52,549 bases of DNA from Bacilli bacterium (GTDB lineage Bacteria > Bacillota_I > Bacilli_A > ML615J-28 > CAG-698): contig JAGCUR010000010.1 in NCBI GenBank assembly GCA_017962745.1, positions 1-52,549 on the forward strand, read 5' to 3'. The translations under genes and the position numbers were made by a program. Below are positions 42,001-51,177 of this stretch, piece after piece (position 1 is the stretch's first letter; each line of letters starts with the position of its first letter). The notes beneath the pieces were generated by a model. It searched no databases. It saw nothing but the letters and a program-made list of their open reading frames with translations, and was not told where the DNA came from.

Positions 42001-43215
42001 CTAGTTATCCATCTTCTTTCTAATCATATCACCTTTTGTTACTAAAAAATCAGTCTTAAGTAGTAATACTTGCCTTGGATGAGGGGCAACACTAACAGCT
42101 TCCCCATCTTGAGTAGTCATTTCTTTTACCAAATATAAAGTGTTTTCTAAATGCGGGCCGAAGAATTCAAGCATATCGCCCACTTTAAAATTATTTCTTT
42201 GCTCGATTGTAGCGATCTTTGAGTCTTCATCATAACCTAACACATAACCCACAAATTCTTTTGTTGGGTGGTCATTAGAATCATATAACTGTTCAGTAAG
42301 CGTTACATCGCCTTTTAAAAAGCCGGTTGATGTTTCGCGGTTTTCAGCCTTTTTAATCTCTTCTAAATAATAATTATAATCAATATCTTCATTATTATAA
42401 ATCGCATCAATTAGTTTTCGGTAACATCTAACTACAGTTGCAATATAGTATTCAGATTTCATACGGCCTTCAATCTTTAGTGACTCGACACCTGCTTCAA
42501 TTAAATCTTTAATTAAAGTAACGGCACATAAATCTTTAGATGCGATATTGAAATAGCCTTCTTTATTAACTAATTTTTCTTTAAAGATGCCTTTTTTATA
42601 CAAATCGTAATTCCATCTACAAGAATGAGCGCATCCGCCACGGTTAGCATCGCGATTGACATAATAATTGCTTAACATGCATCTACCCGAAAAGCTTGAG
42701 CACATTCCCCCGTGAATAAATACTTCTAAGCCTACTTTGGCTTTCTTAGTTAAAACTTTAATTTGTTCTAAATTAACTTCACGGGCTAGCACTACTCTTT
42801 TAATTCCTAAATCTGCATAATAATTTACTGAATCACTATTAGTAATCGATGCTTGCGTAGATAAATGTACTTCTAAATTAGGCGTATGATTTAGTGCAAA
42901 GCTTGCTATATACATACTAGATACAATAATTCCATCTACATGAATACTTTGTAAATACTTTAAATATTCTTCTAGATCGCATTCATTAAAATCTTCTTCC
43001 CTCGCTGCTACATTCATCGTTACATATACCCTAGCTTTATGTTGATGAGCAAAATCTACTCCTTCTTTTAAATCATCTAAAGTAAAGTTATTTGCTCTTG
43101 CGCGTAAACTAAAGAATTTGCCACCGATATAAACCGCATCAGCTCCATACATTACCGCAATCTTTAATTTTTCAATTGATCCGGCAGGTGCAAGTAATTC
43201 AATTCTATTTTTCAT
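42001..43215 (-). CDS. trhP2: U32 peptidase-family tRNA hydroxylation protein TrhP2 (YrrO)
   Basis: 404 residues of the U32 family. LLAPAGSIEKLKIAVMYGADAVYIGG at the N-terminus, VHLSTQASITNSDSV near 128, then the signature HGGMCSSFSGRCMLSNYYVNRDANRGGCAHSCRW near 184-217 with the Cys set that binds an iron-sulphur cluster, and IEGRMKS near 263. In Bacillus, YrrN and YrrO together make 5-hydroxyuridine at tRNA position 34 using prephenate. It overlaps trhP1 by 11 bases and is followed by greA. Confidence 0.9.
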   Translation of the reverse strand: MKNRIELLAPAGSIEKLKIAVMYGADAVYIGGKFFSLRARANNFTLDDLKEGVDFAHQHKARVYVTMNVAAREEDFNECDLEEYLKYLQSIHVDGIIVSSMYIASFALNHTPNLEVHLSTQASITNSDSVNYYADLGIKRVVLAREVNLEQIKVLTKKAKVGLEVFIHGGMCSSFSGRCMLSNYYVNRDANRGGCAHSCRWNYDLYKKGIFKEKLVNKEGYFNIASKDLCAVTLIKDLIEAGVESLKIEGRMKSEYYIATVVRCYRKLIDAIYNNEDIDYNYYLEEIKKAENRETSTGFLKGDVTLTEQLYDSNDHPTKEFVGYVLGYDEDSKIATIEQRNNFKVGDMLEFFGPHLENTLYLVKEMTTQDGEAVSVAPHPRQVLLLKTDFLVTKGDMIRKKMDN

Positions 43216-44083
43216 TTAGAATACCTGCCTTTTTGTATAAGAATCCCGATGATACATTACCATTAATATCTAGTAACTTATCATAGCCATCCCCTGTTGG
43301 TCCATTTTCAATTGCATCTTTATAGATTTCAATAATTTTAAATAAATCCGCTTTTTTAATATTAAATGAGTTAATCTTTAAAAACTTAGGACAAATCACA
43401 TCTAACTCACGATATAGTAAGTATACAAAGTCAGAGAAAATAAAAGATCCGTTTTTATTTTCTAAAATCACATTCTTTTCTTCTCTATTTTGTTCGATAA
43501 TTTCATATTTAGCATCTTTAGAAAGTTTATCTTTACCGATATGTTCTAAATATAAAGATATTAGTTTCCTTTTTGAATAAAAGATATCTAAATAGCCGTA
43601 GCAAGTTATACAAATATTAGGTAAGCTACATATCTTTTTAATCTCTTCTAAACTTATTTCACTTGAAGCTACAACGTTTACGCCTAAATTTTCATAAAAT
43701 GATGCTTCATTAAATGATGCTATCATTTTAGATGAAGCATAAATCAGTTTAGATTGCTTGTTTAGTTTAGAAAAATAAGCTAAGACTGATGCATCAGTGT
43801 ACATATAATAATCAATATCTAGTGATTCTAAATAATCTAACACTTTATATAGATTCTCTAGTTCTTCTTCCATAATAATCTTATCCATTTTAGCGATTAC
43901 TAATTTATTATTATCTTTACACCAATTATTAATAATCTTAACATCATCTAAAGCAAAAGTTCTAGCGTCAATTGATGCAAAACCTTCAATAGGCACCAAA
44001 AAAGCATCTAGATTTTTATAATTAATTAAATCTAGATCGAGCAATTCAGCTATTAATAAAGGCTTGCATACTTTTTCGCTCAT
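43205..44083 (-). CDS. trhP1: U32 peptidase-family tRNA hydroxylation protein TrhP1 (YrrN)
   Basis: 292 residues, the diverged and shorter U32 partner encoded next to YrrO in Bacilli. The barrel is recognisable (LDAFLVPIEGFASIDARTFALDDV, YTDASVLAYFSKLN, LGVNVVASSEISLEEIKKI), but the Cys cluster of TrhP2 is absent, as expected for YrrN. Identification relies on gene order trmR-trhP1-trhP2-greA. Start codon overlaps the trmR TGA (ATGA). Confidence 0.8.
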   Translation of the reverse strand: MSEKVCKPLLIAELLDLDLINYKNLDAFLVPIEGFASIDARTFALDDVKIINNWCKDNNKLVIAKMDKIIMEEELENLYKVLDYLESLDIDYYMYTDASVLAYFSKLNKQSKLIYASSKMIASFNEASFYENLGVNVVASSEISLEEIKKICSLPNICITCYGYLDIFYSKRKLISLYLEHIGKDKLSKDAKYEIIEQNREEKNVILENKNGSFIFSDFVYLLYRELDVICPKFLKINSFNIKKADLFKIIEIYKDAIENGPTGDGYDKLLDINGNVSSGFLYKKAGILNEK

Positions 44084-44733
44084 AGTTTAGTACTTACTGA
44101 CATTCCATCACCGATTTTTAGGAAATCGGTTTTATATCCTTTCTGTTTTGATAACCAATCATTAAATTCTTCAATTTTTCTGACTAATCCTTTTAAGTTT
44201 TTAGTTGTGATATTCTTTTCTTTTTCTTCAGCAGATAATCCCACTAGCCCATGGAATAACAAATTATCACAAACTACGATTCCCCCTTTTTTTAAATAAG
44301 GGGTAAATAAGTTAAAGAAGTTTTTATATTGGGCTTTAGCCGCATCGATAAAAATTAAATCATATTCGTATGAGGCAATCCCCATTAAATCCATCTTAGT
44401 TACTTCTAAGCCATCTTTTAACACTACATGAATGTTATCGTTTAATTTGGCTTTATTGATATTACTAATGGCAATATTATAAGAATCAATATCCCTCTCG
44501 ATAGTATCGATATGGATATCTTTACTAATACTTGCCATTTGAATAGCACTGTAACCTATTGCTGTACCGACTTCTAAGATTTTCTTCGCATTAGTTAACC
44601 TAATTAGTTGAAGTAAATAAATAAGTCCTTCATCGCTAATGATTGGTACATCATTAGCTTTCGCATATTGATACATTTCTTTAATTAGTTTGGTATTATT
44701 CGTGCTATTTAAATTAAGAAAGTAATCATTCAT
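44080..44733 (-). CDS. trmR: tRNA 5-hydroxyuridine methyltransferase TrmR (YrrM)
   Basis: SAM-dependent O-methyltransferase (Methyltransf_3 family), 217 residues, which turns ho5U34 into mo5U34 in tRNA. SAM-site motif ILEVGTAIGYSAIQMA near residues 58-73, IDTIERD near 82-88, FIDAAKAQYKNFF near 133-145 and VVCDNLLFHGLV near 160. The substrate hydroxyl is made by the two downstream U32 proteins, so the three genes complete the wobble-modification pathway. Strong GGGAGGG ribosome binding site. Confidence 0.93.
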   Translation of the reverse strand: MNDYFLNLNSTNNTKLIKEMYQYAKANDVPIISDEGLIYLLQLIRLTNAKKILEVGTAIGYSAIQMASISKDIHIDTIERDIDSYNIAISNINKAKLNDNIHVVLKDGLEVTKMDLMGIASYEYDLIFIDAAKAQYKNFFNLFTPYLKKGGIVVCDNLLFHGLVGLSAEEKEKNITTKNLKGLVRKIEEFNDWLSKQKGYKTDFLKIGDGMSVSTKL

Positions 44734-44758
44734 ATAATATTGCCCTCCCTAAGTAAAA

Positions 44759-46048
44759 TTAATTAAAAGTTCTATCGTTCTTGGCGATTAGGTAAGCTTC
44801 CTTATAACGAGTCATCGAGCCAAGCAAATCGAACAAGTGATGTGAATAAATATATGAATATAGACGATGTTGATAAGAGCGGTCATATTTAAGCGCGGTA
44901 TCGCGGATAAAATCGACTAAATCTTCTTTTGCTTCGCCCTTTAATTCAAGTTGCATTAACTTAATAAAGTTACAGTCGATTACATTTTGATGATTTTTTT
45001 CCATCTTGTCAACTAAGTTATTCATATAAATAATCATTTTTGATGGTAATCTCTTTGATAATGGTTCACCTTGCTTACTATCAGTGCTTACTGCTTGCTT
45101 CCAAGCAGCATAAACATATAAAGCTACAAATCTAGAATTACTCAATTCATATTTAGTGATTAGTTGAATTGCTTCATGATATTCACCAATTTTAATTAAA
45201 CATATACAATAAGTATACCAATATTCTTCAATATATTCTGGTGGCATCATGTCATCTAACATATTCTTTAGTTCACTAATTGTATCGTTTGAAGAAAATA
45301 ATTCTAAATAATGTAGTTTATCGAAGAATAATCTCTTCTTCGGATAACCATTATCAAATTCTTTTTCTAATAATTTATAAGCGTTAAATGATTCACTCTT
45401 TAGCTCTAGATTAAAGAATATAATAAATCTTTGTTCTAGATGAAGATGTTTTAAATCTTTAAAGCTTATATCATATTTGAATTTCTCGATAAAATGATAG
45501 GCTTTTAGGAATTGATTTGTTCTAATGTAGTATTCACAAATACAAATAGCGAAAGTGCAAAATTCGTATTCAGATAAAGACGATCTAACGCGGTCAATAT
45601 CTACGATTAACTCTTCGCATTTAGTATAATTACCTAATACTAAATTATTAAGTAATTCTAAAAGCTTGTTACTAGCAATAAAACAATCAAAATCCATGGT
45701 TTTTACTAAGCCATCAATTTGATCAAATTGGTTGTAGAGAAACATACGTACTCCCTGAACCAAACTATTATCGTGATTTAGATTTTTGACTCTGTCATAA
45801 TCTAAATCAACTCGCTCACATAACACCCTTACAACTTTATCATCCATCATCAGTTGATTGTTTTCAAACTTACACAAATAAGCTTTTGAACAAATATCTT
45901 TTGTTGCTTCGCTTAATGTCATGTTAAGTTGCAATCTTTTACTTTTGAAGGCGGTTGCTAAGATATTATTTTGGGTTTTTAACGCAATTACGTTCCTTCT
46001 TTCGGAAAACTCGCAAAACTTTTGCGGGTCAAAAATATCATTTGCCAT
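44759..46048 (-). CDS. HTH regulator with long helical (TPR-like) C-terminus, Rgg/RRNPP-like architecture
   Basis: 429 residues. An XRE-type HTH (about 28-85: AFKSKRLQLNMTLSEATKDICSKAYLCKFENN) is followed by about 340 residues of paired amphipathic helices with repeating Tyr/Leu/Phe pattern, like the TPR arrays of Rgg/PlcR/ComR peptide-sensing regulators. I cannot identify the subfamily. No small peptide gene is obvious beside it. It is 25 bases upstream of trmR and 33 bases downstream of the DUF45 gene, so it may share a transcript with the tRNA modification genes. GGAGG lies 4 bases before the ATG. Confidence 0.7.
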   Translation of the reverse strand: MANDIFDPQKFCEFSERRNVIALKTQNNILATAFKSKRLQLNMTLSEATKDICSKAYLCKFENNQLMMDDKVVRVLCERVDLDYDRVKNLNHDNSLVQGVRMFLYNQFDQIDGLVKTMDFDCFIASNKLLELLNNLVLGNYTKCEELIVDIDRVRSSLSEYEFCTFAICICEYYIRTNQFLKAYHFIEKFKYDISFKDLKHLHLEQRFIIFFNLELKSESFNAYKLLEKEFDNGYPKKRLFFDKLHYLELFSSNDTISELKNMLDDMMPPEYIEEYWYTYCICLIKIGEYHEAIQLITKYELSNSRFVALYVYAAWKQAVSTDSKQGEPLSKRLPSKMIIYMNNLVDKMEKNHQNVIDCNFIKLMQLELKGEAKEDLVDFIRDTALKYDRSYQHRLYSYIYSHHLFDLLGSMTRYKEAYLIAKNDRTFN

Positions 46049-46081
46049 GTATCCTCCATATTTTTAACCCACGCCCGTCTA

Positions 46082-46708
46082 CTATACGATATCACTATAC
46101 TTCTTAATTGCCTTCCTAGCTACTAAATAATCAGGATATAACTTAGCTAATTGATTATAAAACTCTTTACTATGATTAAATACATAGTGATGAGTCAACT
46201 CATGACATATTACATAATCAATTAGTTCATTAGGTAAGATAACTAACCATTTGTTTAAAGTAATAACTTTTTTGGCTTTGTTATAACTTCCCCATCTTGA
46301 TTTCATCTTTCTAAACTTTAAACTAACCCCTTCTACTCCCGCAAGATCCGCAAAATAATAATATCTAGTAATGATATTCTTAATTTCTTTTTCAAACCTT
46401 TCGCTAAATTCGGTTGTAGAGACGATTTCCCCATGAAGCATTGCTTCACCATCCTTCAAAACTAACATCTTTTCTTTTTTAGTTAGTTGTGACTCAATCC
46501 ATCTAGCATGGCTATCAATAATTTTAGCTACTTCATTTTGTGTAAGTTTTCTAGGTGAAGAGAAATTAATATCATATGAATCCCATTGGCGATTATAACT
46601 TCCCACGCTTAAGCGCCAATACCTCGTTTTTGTTCGATAGACATTAATAATATGACTCTTTCCTAAAATATTATAATTAAAACTATAATCTAAAGTCTTC
46701 TTTTTCAT
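46082..46708 (-). CDS. YgjP/DUF45 zinc metallopeptidase, probably leaderless
   Basis: M48-like YgjP domain, 208 residues, cytoplasmic. The zinc motif HELTHHYVFNHSKEFY (His-Glu-x-x-His, third ligand His about 10 residues on) lies near residues 167-182, after KSRWGSYNKAKKVITLNKWLV, the family signature. The substrate of this family is unknown. No ribosome binding site precedes the ATG at 46706-46708; instead a -10 box ends 6 bases before it, so the mRNA probably begins at the A of the ATG. A TTG six codons earlier is possible but sits inside that promoter. Confidence 0.82.
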   Translation of the reverse strand: MKKKTLDYSFNYNILGKSHIINVYRTKTRYWRLSVGSYNRQWDSYDINFSSPRKLTQNEVAKIIDSHARWIESQLTKKEKMLVLKDGEAMLHGEIVSTTEFSERFEKEIKNIITRYYYFADLAGVEGVSLKFRKMKSRWGSYNKAKKVITLNKWLVILPNELIDYVICHELTHHYVFNHSKEFYNQLAKLYPDYLVARKAIKKYSDIV

Positions 46709-46714
46709 ATAAAC

Positions 46715-46743
46715 ATTATAATACAAATTAATATGTTTTTAAA
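46715..46743 (-). promoter_or_regulatory. Promoter directly abutting the DUF45 start codon
   Basis: Minus strand TTTAAA (46738-46743), 17-base spacer, TATAAT (46715-46720). With the usual 7-base distance, +1 falls on 46708, the A of the ATG. Confidence 0.65.
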
Positions 46744-46745
46744 GA

Positions 46746-47432
46746 TTAGACTTTAAAACATTTACATTCACAAATTGAATAGTAACTATTCTTCCCCAAA
46801 ACTAAATGGTCCAAAAACATAATACCAACCGCTTGACAGCTAAAGATAATATCATCTGTTGCCCTAAGGTCTTCTACGCTAGCAATGCATTCACCACTAG
46901 GATGGTTATGGCAGATTGCAATAGCGTAGGCAGAATACTTAAGCGCCCACCTGATGATATCCCGCGGCTGAAAAGCGGTTGAATTAAGCGTACCAACTGA
47001 TATTATTTTCTTACCAATAACATTATTCTTAAAATCGAGAAATATGGCTAGTAATATTTCTTGCTTCTCGTTTCCGATTAATTTACTAGCATAGTAATAT
47101 ATATCTTTGGCATTCTTAATCTTAACTTGGGTGCTACTAGTTAAAATAGCGCGCCTGCCTAATTCTAAAGCCGATAAGATGCTAATCGCTTTGGCATTAC
47201 CAATTCCACTAAACTCTTTTAGTTCCGTTATGGTTAAATCTAGTAAACTAGTAAGGCTACCTGCTTCGATTAGTAGTTTTTTAGATAAATCTAGGACATC
47301 TAAATCTCTTGATCCCGTCCCTAAAATGATAGCAAGCAACTCATAATCTGCTAGATTGCTAACGCCAACTTCCATCGCACGTTCTCGTGGTTTAGAAAAA
47401 TCAGGCATTTCTTTTAGTTTAATATCTTTCAT
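46746..47432 (-). CDS. radC: RadC/DUF2466 JAB-domain protein
   Basis: 228 residues. N-terminal helix-hairpin-helix (LKEFSGIGNAKAISILSALELGR, about 65-88) and C-terminal JAB/MPN metalloprotease-like domain with the zinc motif CHNHPSGECIASVEDLRATDDI near 173-194. Despite its name RadC is not an established repair protein; links to DNA damage or mobile DNA are weak. I used ATG 47430-47432, which matches the conserved MKDI start; there is no good ribosome binding site, and in-frame TTG and GTG precede it. Confidence 0.88.
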   Translation of the reverse strand: MKDIKLKEMPDFSKPRERAMEVGVSNLADYELLAIILGTGSRDLDVLDLSKKLLIEAGSLTSLLDLTITELKEFSGIGNAKAISILSALELGRRAILTSSTQVKIKNAKDIYYYASKLIGNEKQEILLAIFLDFKNNVIGKKIISVGTLNSTAFQPRDIIRWALKYSAYAIAICHNHPSGECIASVEDLRATDDIIFSCQAVGIMFLDHLVLGKNSYYSICECKCFKV

Positions 47433-47499
47433 CACCAATATATTTATCTAGAAATACTTATTTTTCTTAAAAACTTATGGAAACTTTTTAAAAAAAACA

Positions 47500-47535
47500 T
47501 AAATAAAAAGAGGAAACTTTAAAAAGTTTCCTCTT
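47500..47535 (-). terminator. Rho-independent terminator of the flavodiiron gene
   Basis: 12-bp stem AAGAGGAAACTT (47508-47519) / AAGTTTCCTCTT (47524-47535), followed by UUUUUAUUU on the minus transcript. Confidence 0.88.
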
Positions 47536-47543
47536 CTTGCGAT

Positions 47544-49328
47544 CTATAATCTTTCAAAATCATCTTTTCCGTGTTTACATAATGGACAAATGAAGTCATC
47601 TGGTAATTCTTCACCTTCATATACGTAACCACATACTTTACATACCCAACCTTTTTTCTTTTGTTCAGGTTTTGGTTTTACATTAGCTTGATAATAATTA
47701 TATGTCATCGTTTCTACTTGGTTGATTACTTTAGAATCCACTACTTTACAAATAAACATACCATGGCTTCCTAGATCCACATAGTTTTCTACTTCAAGTG
47801 ACATATAAGCATTAATGTATTTAGGTAGTACTGCTAGACCATTTGAAGAATGCCATGCATCAATTCCTTCAAATTTATTAGCATCTCTTCCTGATCTAAA
47901 ACCGAAGTTTTGGAATACACTAAATGGTGCTTCAATACTTAATACATTAACATTAAGTTTCTTCGTAGTTTTGATTGTAGAATGAGAATAGTTGGCCTTG
48001 TTGATGTTAACTGCAACTCGATATGGGTTATCAGTAAGTTGAACTACGGTATTAACGATACAGCCATTATCGCGATTGCCATCATTAGATGTAACTACAT
48101 ATAAACCATAGCCAATCTTGAATAAAGCTTTTGGATCAATCATATCTTTTTCAAGTTCTTGCTTAGCTTTATATTCTTGGCAAAGTTCGCTTACTACTTT
48201 ATCCATTTGGGCGATATTTTCTTCATTCATGCTTGATGCAATAGAGATTACTGGATCAATAAATGTAATATTCTTAGATCCCGCAAACTTTTCTTTGATA
48301 ACACGAGCGGCCATTGGTGCCCATGTTCCATTTTCAATAATTGCAATCTTCTTGTTTTGGTAATTTCTTTCCGTTAGGTGATTGATAAATTCATTCATGA
48401 ATGGGAAAATACCAGCGTTATATGTAGTAGTAGCTAAAACAATCTTGCCATATCTAAATGCATCTTCTACAGCTTCTGCCATATCTTCTCTTGCTAAATC
48501 GCAAAATACAACTTTTGGTGCGCCAGCTTCTTCAAACTTCCCCGCTAGCATCTTAGCAGCAGCTTTTGTATGACCATAAACTGATGTATAGAATATGGCG
48601 ATACCATCAGATTCTGATTGATAGCTTGACCAAATATTATATAACCCTAAATAGTAACCTAGGTTTTCGTCTAGGATTGGTCCGTGAAGCGGACAAATCA
48701 TCTTAATATCAAGGCTTGCTGCTTTTTTAAGTAAGTTTTGTACTTGAGCACCATACTTACCAACGATTCCAAAATAATAACGTCTAGCTTCGCATGCCCA
48801 TTCTTCTTCGATATCTAAGGCTCCAAACTTACCAAAGCCATCAGCACTAAATAATACTTTATTAGTTTCATCATAAGTTACCATTACTTCTGGCCAGTGA
48901 ACCATTGGTGCAAAGACAAATGTTAAGATGTGACTACCTAAATCAAGAGTAGATCCATCACTTACTACTAATTTCTTTTCAATATCTTTACCAAAGAATT
49001 GTTCAATCATCTTAAAAGTCTTTTGATTGCCAACTACGAATGTATTTGGATAAACATCTAAAAACTTCATGATGTTAGCAGAATGATCTGGTTCCATATG
49101 TTGAACAATTAAGTAGTTAGGTAAATCTTTACCTAATACTTCTTTAATATTAGCCATCCACTCATCAAAAAAGTTAGCATCTACTGTATCCATAACAGCA
49201 ATTAACTCATCTTTAATGATGTATGAATTATAAGCCATACCATTAGGTACTATATATTGTCCTTCAAAAAGGTCTACTTTATGATCGTTTACACCAACAT
49301 AAAATAAGTCATTATTGATTTTTTTCAT
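47544..49328 (-). CDS. Flavodiiron protein fused to flavin reductase and rubredoxin
   Basis: 594-residue oxygen (or NO) reductase of anaerobes, with electron-transfer modules fused on. Domains in order: metallo-beta-lactamase-type diiron domain (1 to about 245; diiron ligands in HMEPDHSANI near 77-86 and the later His/Asp residues around HWPEVMVTY and CPLHGPIL), flavodoxin domain (about 252-395, FYTSVYGHTKAAAKML FMN loop), flavin-reductase-like domain (about 405-550), and C-terminal rubredoxin (WVCKVCGYVYEGEE ... CPLCKHGKDDF). This makes a chain from NAD(P)H-reduced flavin to O2 without separate partners. It follows the flavodoxin gene with no gap and ends at a terminator. Confidence 0.93.
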   Translation of the reverse strand: MKKINNDLFYVGVNDHKVDLFEGQYIVPNGMAYNSYIIKDELIAVMDTVDANFFDEWMANIKEVLGKDLPNYLIVQHMEPDHSANIMKFLDVYPNTFVVGNQKTFKMIEQFFGKDIEKKLVVSDGSTLDLGSHILTFVFAPMVHWPEVMVTYDETNKVLFSADGFGKFGALDIEEEWACEARRYYFGIVGKYGAQVQNLLKKAASLDIKMICPLHGPILDENLGYYLGLYNIWSSYQSESDGIAIFYTSVYGHTKAAAKMLAGKFEEAGAPKVVFCDLAREDMAEAVEDAFRYGKIVLATTTYNAGIFPFMNEFINHLTERNYQNKKIAIIENGTWAPMAARVIKEKFAGSKNITFIDPVISIASSMNEENIAQMDKVVSELCQEYKAKQELEKDMIDPKALFKIGYGLYVVTSNDGNRDNGCIVNTVVQLTDNPYRVAVNINKANYSHSTIKTTKKLNVNVLSIEAPFSVFQNFGFRSGRDANKFEGIDAWHSSNGLAVLPKYINAYMSLEVENYVDLGSHGMFICKVVDSKVINQVETMTYNYYQANVKPKPEQKKKGWVCKVCGYVYEGEELPDDFICPLCKHGKDDFERL

Positions 49329-49841
49329 CTATAATACTTCCTTTAACCATTTTTGAATCTTTTCATCGCATGTTGGAGCATTGTAACCACGTTCTGCAAA
49401 TCCAGTCTTAATAATTGCACCTTTTACGCTTGATCTTAATTCTAATTCACCAATACCTAAAGCACCTTCTTCATTTGTGCAGAATGGAATAACAGTTTTA
49501 CCTACCCATTGTCCACGTCTATCTAAAATAAACTTAGCAACTACTCTTGGGTAAGATCTATACCAGTTAGGAAAACCAATAAAAATCACATCGTAATTTT
49601 CAATTGAAAAATAACTATGTAAATATTCAGCTTCACTAACGCTTTCTTTTCTAGCTCTATCTACGCATTCAGCGTAGTTATATGGATAAGGCTTAACTGG
49701 TTCAATCTTAAAAATATCAGCTTCAGCGTATTTAGCAATCTTTTCAGCTACGATTTCAGTATATCCTTTTTCAATAACTTCAATCTGTCCATTGACTGAA
49801 TTTTCTCCAGTTCTAGAAAAATAAACAACTAATTTTTTCAT
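49329..49841 (-). CDS. Flavodoxin-family protein (Flavodoxin_4)
   Basis: 170 residues with the FMN-binding start KKLVVYFSRTGENSV and the Flavodoxin_4 patterns EIVAEKIAKYAEADIFKIEP and DVIFIGFPNWYRSYPRVVAKFI. Members of this group bind FMN and act as NAD(P)H:quinone or electron carriers. Start ATG 49839-49841 follows AAGGAG. Adjacent and upstream of the flavodiiron fusion, so it may supply electrons or share the oxygen-stress response. Upstream AT-rich DNA has a weak TTGTAT-16-GATAAT. Confidence 0.85.
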   Translation of the reverse strand: MKKLVVYFSRTGENSVNGQIEVIEKGYTEIVAEKIAKYAEADIFKIEPVKPYPYNYAECVDRARKESVSEAEYLHSYFSIENYDVIFIGFPNWYRSYPRVVAKFILDRRGQWVGKTVIPFCTNEEGALGIGELELRSSVKGAIIKTGFAERGYNAPTCDEKIQKWLKEVL

Positions 49842-49903
49842 ATATTGCTCCTTTTCGTATTTATACAATATCATTATCGCATATTTAAATTTAAATACAA
49901 TAT

Positions 49904-51175
49904 CTATTTAAACTTCTTACGCATTTCACTTACAAAATATAAGCTACCAAATAAAATATTATCATGTTTCTTATCAGCCATAATGTAATCTTTAATTTGG
50001 TCTTCATTTTCCATTAACTTCTTCTTTGGATGATTACTTAACTCATACAAATGGCAAGCAGTATCACTGCGTTTATAATTGAACTGACTGTAAATCACTT
50101 CACTTGCAAGTGGTTCGATAATCTTAATCATCTTTTCAACTTCTTTGTTTGCACTAATAGCGATAACTAGGCGCAATGGTTTTTTGAATTTATACATTTT
50201 AATAAACTCATATAGCCTGTTTATTGCGTCCACATTATGAGCACCATCTAAGAATACTAATGGGTTCTCACTTACCATTTCTAATCTACCTGGCCAAAAT
50301 GCATTAAGTAATCCCGCTCTAACTACATCAAGTTTAATATTTAAATCTAATACTTCATTTAAAATATTAATCGCTTCTATTGCTAAGCAGGCATTTTCAG
50401 CTTGATATTTACCAAGTAAATTAATTTTATAGTCTTTAGTACCTAAATAATCAAAAATAGTTTGATTATTGATAATCCTTACATTAGAACATGAATCTTT
50501 ATTTACTAATCTAAGTTTACCTAAACTCTTTTGTTCTTTAGCTCTATTAATAACTAAATCATCATATTTAGATTTAAAACAAATAAATGGGGTATTTGGT
50601 TTTAAAATACCTAATTTATTTTGCCAAATCTCTTCTAATGAGTTGCCTAAAATACTCATATGGTCATAATCAACATTAGTAATTATGCTAACAAGAGGAC
50701 TACATACATTAGTGCTATCATATATTCCACCCATTCCGACTTCTAAAACTACAAAATCAACCTTTTTAGCTAAATATAAATCTTTAAAATATAAAAAGGC
50801 GATTATTGTAATGAAGTCAAAGAAGGCTGGTAAATCTAAGTTATTATCTTTACATTTATCGATTACTAAATTACCGTATTTTAGTAAGTCATCATCACTA
50901 ATGTAATCATTATTAATGCTTATTCTTTCGTTAAAGCATACTACATATGGGGAAATGAAGCTACCTACATTAAATCCTGCTTCCATTAAAATGGATTTAA
51001 TATAAGTAACTGTACTCCCTTTGCCATTTGTTCCGCCAACGTGGATAAATGGCATCCCGATTTCGGGATTACCAAAGAGACTACATAAAGAGGACATCTT
51101 TTCTAAAGATGTCTTCTTTTCTTGTCTTTTACTACCTTCAATCAAGGCAATTAATTCATTAACATCATTAATCAT
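49904..51175 (-). CDS. folC: Folylpolyglutamate synthase / dihydrofolate synthase FolC
   Basis: Mur-ligase-family enzyme that adds glutamates to folates, 423 residues. ATP loop HVGGTNGKGSTVTYIKS near residues 46-62, then ISPYVVCFNERISIN, EVGMGGIYDSTN near 150 and FLDGAHNVDAINRLYEF near 305-320. It follows valS with 2 bases between them, the order known from Bacillus (valS-folC). Whether it also has dihydrofolate synthase activity cannot be told. Confidence 0.94.
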   Translation of the reverse strand: MINDVNELIALIEGSKRQEKKTSLEKMSSLCSLFGNPEIGMPFIHVGGTNGKGSTVTYIKSILMEAGFNVGSFISPYVVCFNERISINNDYISDDDLLKYGNLVIDKCKDNNLDLPAFFDFITIIAFLYFKDLYLAKKVDFVVLEVGMGGIYDSTNVCSPLVSIITNVDYDHMSILGNSLEEIWQNKLGILKPNTPFICFKSKYDDLVINRAKEQKSLGKLRLVNKDSCSNVRIINNQTIFDYLGTKDYKINLLGKYQAENACLAIEAINILNEVLDLNIKLDVVRAGLLNAFWPGRLEMVSENPLVFLDGAHNVDAINRLYEFIKMYKFKKPLRLVIAISANKEVEKMIKIIEPLASEVIYSQFNYKRSDTACHLYELSNHPKKKLMENEDQIKDYIMADKKHDNILFGSLYFVSEMRKKFK

Positions 51176-51177
51176 TA

